Of a stretch of 8,272 nt of DNA, positions 6,386 through 8,272 are shown piece after piece. The position numbers and the translations under genes were made by a program. The first letter of the stretch is position 1; the number at the start of each line of letters is the position of its first letter. This DNA is from JAHHLP01 sp041609895 (GTDB lineage: Bacteria; Bacteroidota; Rhodothermia; Rhodothermales; JABDKH01), in the NCBI GenBank assembly GCA_041609895.1, contig JBFIPX010000150.1:1-8272 (forward strand), in the 5' to 3' direction. The notes beneath the pieces are model-generated. The model had not been told where the DNA came from. It was given only the letters and a program-made list of their open reading frames with translations, and ran no database searches.

Positions 6386-6396
6386 ACCCAAGTAGA

Positions 6397-7371
6397 TCAG
6401 ATGGCCGGTACGTTGAACTGTTTAGATTCTCCACCACGCTGCACGCCGTATCCAAACACCTCACCTTCCCAACCTATCCGAACAGAACCGTGTTGCCCGT
6501 CCTTGTTCATGGCAACTATCGCCCCGTCAAAATTGTAGCCCTTGCTGGTGATGCGCCGGATCGCTTTATGAGCCGCCTCTTCAGGTGAAGCTCCTTGCCG
6601 CATCAACTCGACCGTATGATACGTTGGAAGAAAGCGCATCATTACATCGCCATCTCCAGTGGCAATAGCGGCACCGACGTCGTTGTCGCAGTACGCGCCA
6701 GCACCGGCAATCGGTGAATCACCGACTCGCCCAGGAAGTTTGAACGTGCGGCCATTGGTCGAACACCCGACACAGATATTTCCTTGACGATCAATAGCCA
6801 TGGATCCGACCGTATCGTGGCCCTTGGGTTTTTGTCCCCCGCCCCTTCGCTCCGGCTGCCACGCATCTGACTTTTCGTTCGTTGCAGCCCATTCTTCCCA
6901 TGCTTTCAGAGAAGCGGCATTAGTCAATGAGGTCTCCGCAAAACCCATCTCAACGGCGAATCGCGTCGCGTCATCGCCAACGATTAAGGTGTGCTGAGTT
7001 CGTTCCATCACGTGACGCGCTACAGAGACTGCTTTCTTCACTCGTTTCAAACAACCCACTGCACCAACGTCGTGAGTAGGGCCCCACATTATCATCGCGT
7101 CGAGAGTGGTTTCACCGATGGAATTGGGAGAGCCTCCGTAGCCCACGTAGAACTCATCGGTAAGCAATTCGACATAATTGATTCCCGCTTCGACGGCATC
7201 GATTGCCGTCCCGCCCGAATCGAGGATTGGCCATGCTACGTTATTTGCCCCAGCGGCAAACTCCCAATTTGTTATGACTATCGGACCGGCACTACTTGCA
7301 AACGTTGGCGTGAAAGATGTCGCCGCAAATGCGCCAGCTGTACTTGCCAGGAATTTCCGTCGTGTCAGCAT
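6397..7371 (-). CDS. N4-(beta-N-acetylglucosaminyl)-L-asparaginase, Tat-exported
   Basis: 324 residues. An Ntn hydrolase of the aspartylglucosaminidase branch, which cleaves the GlcNAc-asparagine bond of N-glycopeptides and is made as a precursor that cuts itself. The N-terminus MLTRRKFLASTAGAFAATSF is a twin-arginine signal (RRKFLA), so it folds before export; cleavage is probably near residues 25-29. The mature part starts with IVITNWEF, typical of the family. Seen in order: GYGGSPN (78-84); GHDTVGSMAID (184-194), where Thr187 is the expected autocleavage nucleophile; STNG (204-207); GRVGDSPIAGAGAY (214-227), with Arg215 and Asp218 in the substrate pocket position; ATGDGDVMMRF (237-247). 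All key residues look intact and the length matches the family. An AGGGG Shine-Dalgarno six bases upstream supports the start. Plain L-asparaginase or isoaspartyl peptidase is possible, but the GRVGDSP/ATGDGD pair and Tat signal favour the glycosylasparaginase type. Confidence 0.93.
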   Translation of the reverse strand: MLTRRKFLASTAGAFAATSFTPTFASSAGPIVITNWEFAAGANNVAWPILDSGGTAIDAVEAGINYVELLTDEFYVGYGGSPNSIGETTLDAMIMWGPTHDVGAVGCLKRVKKAVSVARHVMERTQHTLIVGDDATRFAVEMGFAETSLTNAASLKAWEEWAATNEKSDAWQPERRGGGQKPKGHDTVGSMAIDRQGNICVGCSTNGRTFKLPGRVGDSPIAGAGAYCDNDVGAAIATGDGDVMMRFLPTYHTVELMRQGASPEEAAHKAIRRITSKGYNFDGAIVAMNKDGQHGSVRIGWEGEVFGYGVQRGGESKQFNVPAI

Positions 7372-7377
7372 TTCTAT

Positions 7378-7382
7378 CCCCT
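7378..7382 (-). promoter_or_regulatory. Ribosome binding site of the asparaginase gene
   Basis: AGGGG on the minus strand, six bases (ATAGAA) before the ATG at 7369-7371. Confidence 0.65.
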
Positions 7383-7421
7383 AACTACTATTCGCTTCTG
7401 CGTCAATTTACAAGTCTTGGT

Positions 7422-7436
7422 GTGCAAACGTTGCAC
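7422..7436. promoter_or_regulatory. Possible operator upstream of the asparaginase gene
   Basis: GTGCAA-ACG-TTGCAC is a perfect 6-bp inverted repeat around three bases, 51-65 bases before the asparaginase ATG, where a dimeric regulator could bind. A second palindrome, CCGGTAACCGG, lies at 7449-7459. Such short palindromes are expected by chance several times in this length, so the call rests mainly on position. Confidence 0.25.
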
Positions 7437-7541
7437 TGATCGACTATCCCGGTAACCGGCTATGACTGCTGTGGATTCTCAGGATTCGCTCTACGGTAGA
7501 AGGCCAGATAACTTGTAAAGCGAGGCTGTGTTAACTCAGGA

Positions 7542-8225
7542 CTATCCGTTGCTGAGCATGTCCAGCAGACTCTCAATTCGCTCTTCTAAGGTCGCGGCAG
7601 CACTTAACGCGAGTTCGTGGTTCATCAGCCTGACCTGTACCAGGTTTTCAAATTCGAGGCTCCTCAACAATATCCTCGCGTCGCCAGTGAAAGCAGTCGT
7701 TCCACGACTCGCCATACCGTAGCGGCGTAACGGTATATGAGGTGCCAGCGCGGGCAAGAAATCGCCGAGCACGAGCTGAGCGCCATAATCTTGAGTTCGA
7801 TTCAGCGCCGTTAGAGCGACTGGAAACTCTGCCAATGCCTCGCGTATGTCTGGGCTATCGATGATTCCGAGATTGCCCGAGCTTAACAATGCTCCCAGGG
7901 ATCCTAATTGTGGCGAAAAGTATGGGATGCGCGTTAGCGGTGGAATGAAAGCACCAAGGCTGTCTGGATCAATTGACTGCGCCTGCGGTCCGGTGAACCG
8001 CAGGAGAGCCTCACCGGCTGCCACACCGTGGCGGTGATCTCGTGCGACCCGACTCAAGAGCTCCGCCGCGGTACTAAAATCTTGGTGGAGTGCCTGGATG
8101 GTACGTCGCTGATCCTGCCGCCGTCCTCGCTCGGCCCACGCGGCATCGATGGCGAAGGCAAGCAAGATACTTGCGACAATAAGGATCCCTTCGATGAGTA
8201 ACTGGCGTCGATCCGATGCTGTCAT
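7542..8225 (-). CDS. Membrane-anchored protein of unknown function (DUF6090-like), copy B
   Basis: 227 residues. One membrane helix near residues 10-29 (IEGILIVASILLAFAIDAAW), then a basic, glutamine-rich helix (RGRRQDQRRTIQALHQDF), a probable coiled coil, a central block GALLSSGNLGIIDSPDIREA (111-130) and a helical tail LEERIESLLDML. The anchor motif ASILLAFAIDAAW parallels AGILIAFSLDAWW in the 2568-3302 product, and the central L..SGNLGIIDSPDIREALAEFP block aligns with its FLRNGGSRLIDDQEGIRLARSWP. The two are therefore distant homologues of one family. The helical part is probably extracytoplasmic. Function is unknown. The ATG at 8223-8225 follows GAGG with a four-base spacer. Confidence 0.78.
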   Translation of the reverse strand: MTASDRRQLLIEGILIVASILLAFAIDAAWAERGRRQDQRRTIQALHQDFSTAAELLSRVARDHRHGVAAGEALLRFTGPQAQSIDPDSLGAFIPPLTRIPYFSPQLGSLGALLSSGNLGIIDSPDIREALAEFPVALTALNRTQDYGAQLVLGDFLPALAPHIPLRRYGMASRGTTAFTGDARILLRSLEFENLVQVRLMNHELALSAAATLEERIESLLDMLSNG

Positions 8226-8229
8226 CGTT

Positions 8230-8233
8230 CCTC
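8230..8233 (-). promoter_or_regulatory. Ribosome binding site of DUF6090-like copy B
   Basis: GAGG on the minus strand (within GAGTGAGGAACG), four bases before the ATG. The remaining 39 bases to the right edge hold no recognisable feature. Confidence 0.5.
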
Positions 8234-8272
8234 ACTCTTTGCGATAGAGTCGACAGTGGCGTTGGCCGCCTA

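Larger units (their letters stand above)
6089..6396. other. Intergenic region of 308 bases with two hairpins
   Basis: Lies between the asparaginase stop and the ABM start. It contains the inverted repeats at 6288-6314 and 6358-6385. The string ACACGCCGCCTAAG (6221-6234) matches 13 of 14 bases of the end of repeat copy B (5691-5704), possibly a fragment of the same repeat or chance. No credible open frame on either strand. Confidence 0.55.

Noticed and set aside
8256..8272. Start of another repeat copy at the right edge (GGCCGCCTA)
   Set aside because: Only about seven bases agree with copy B before the window ends.

Overview
All eight genes recognised in this window lie on the minus strand, so transcription runs from right to left. 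The set suggests a Gram-negative, probably aerobic environmental bacterium. There are two lipoprotein or Sec-type signal peptides, one twin-arginine signal, a periplasmic-type PQQ dehydrogenase and small DUF4440/SnoaL proteins. The mix resembles uncultured Gemmatimonadota or related phyla, but this is an impression from gene content only; no rRNA, tRNA or phylogenetic marker is present.

In transcription order (high to low coordinate) the genes are: a short membrane-anchored protein of unknown function (7542-8225); a Tat-exported N4-(beta-N-acetylglucosaminyl)-L-asparaginase, an Ntn hydrolase (6397-7371); an antibiotic-biosynthesis-monooxygenase-fold (ABM) protein (5732-6088); a lipoprotein PQQ-dependent dehydrogenase of the glucose/quinate type (3604-5589); a second membrane-anchored protein resembling the first (2568-3302); a SnoaL/DUF4440 lipoprotein (1959-2441); a secreted TPR protein ending in a SnoaL/DUF4440-like domain (435-1547); and the first 64 codons of a VOC/glyoxalase-family protein cut by the left edge (1-192).

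The genes are separated by gaps of about 125-410 bases. They therefore look like independently transcribed accessory genes rather than one operon, and no single pathway links them. The common theme is the cell envelope: at least six of the eight products carry an export signal or membrane anchor. Base composition is uneven: the PQQ dehydrogenase and TPR genes are GC-rich, while the 2568-3302 gene is nearer 50 percent.

The least ordinary material is in the gaps. A hairpin-bearing repeat of about 50 bases occurs twice (3321-3372 and 5657-5711), each time between codirectional genes and just upstream of the next start. A 110-base segment with 10-bp inverted ends and a long bulged hairpin (206-315) sits directly against the ribosome binding site of the VOC gene. 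Two more hairpins follow the asparaginase gene. I found no complete novel multi-gene system, CRISPR array, insertion sequence or RNA gene.
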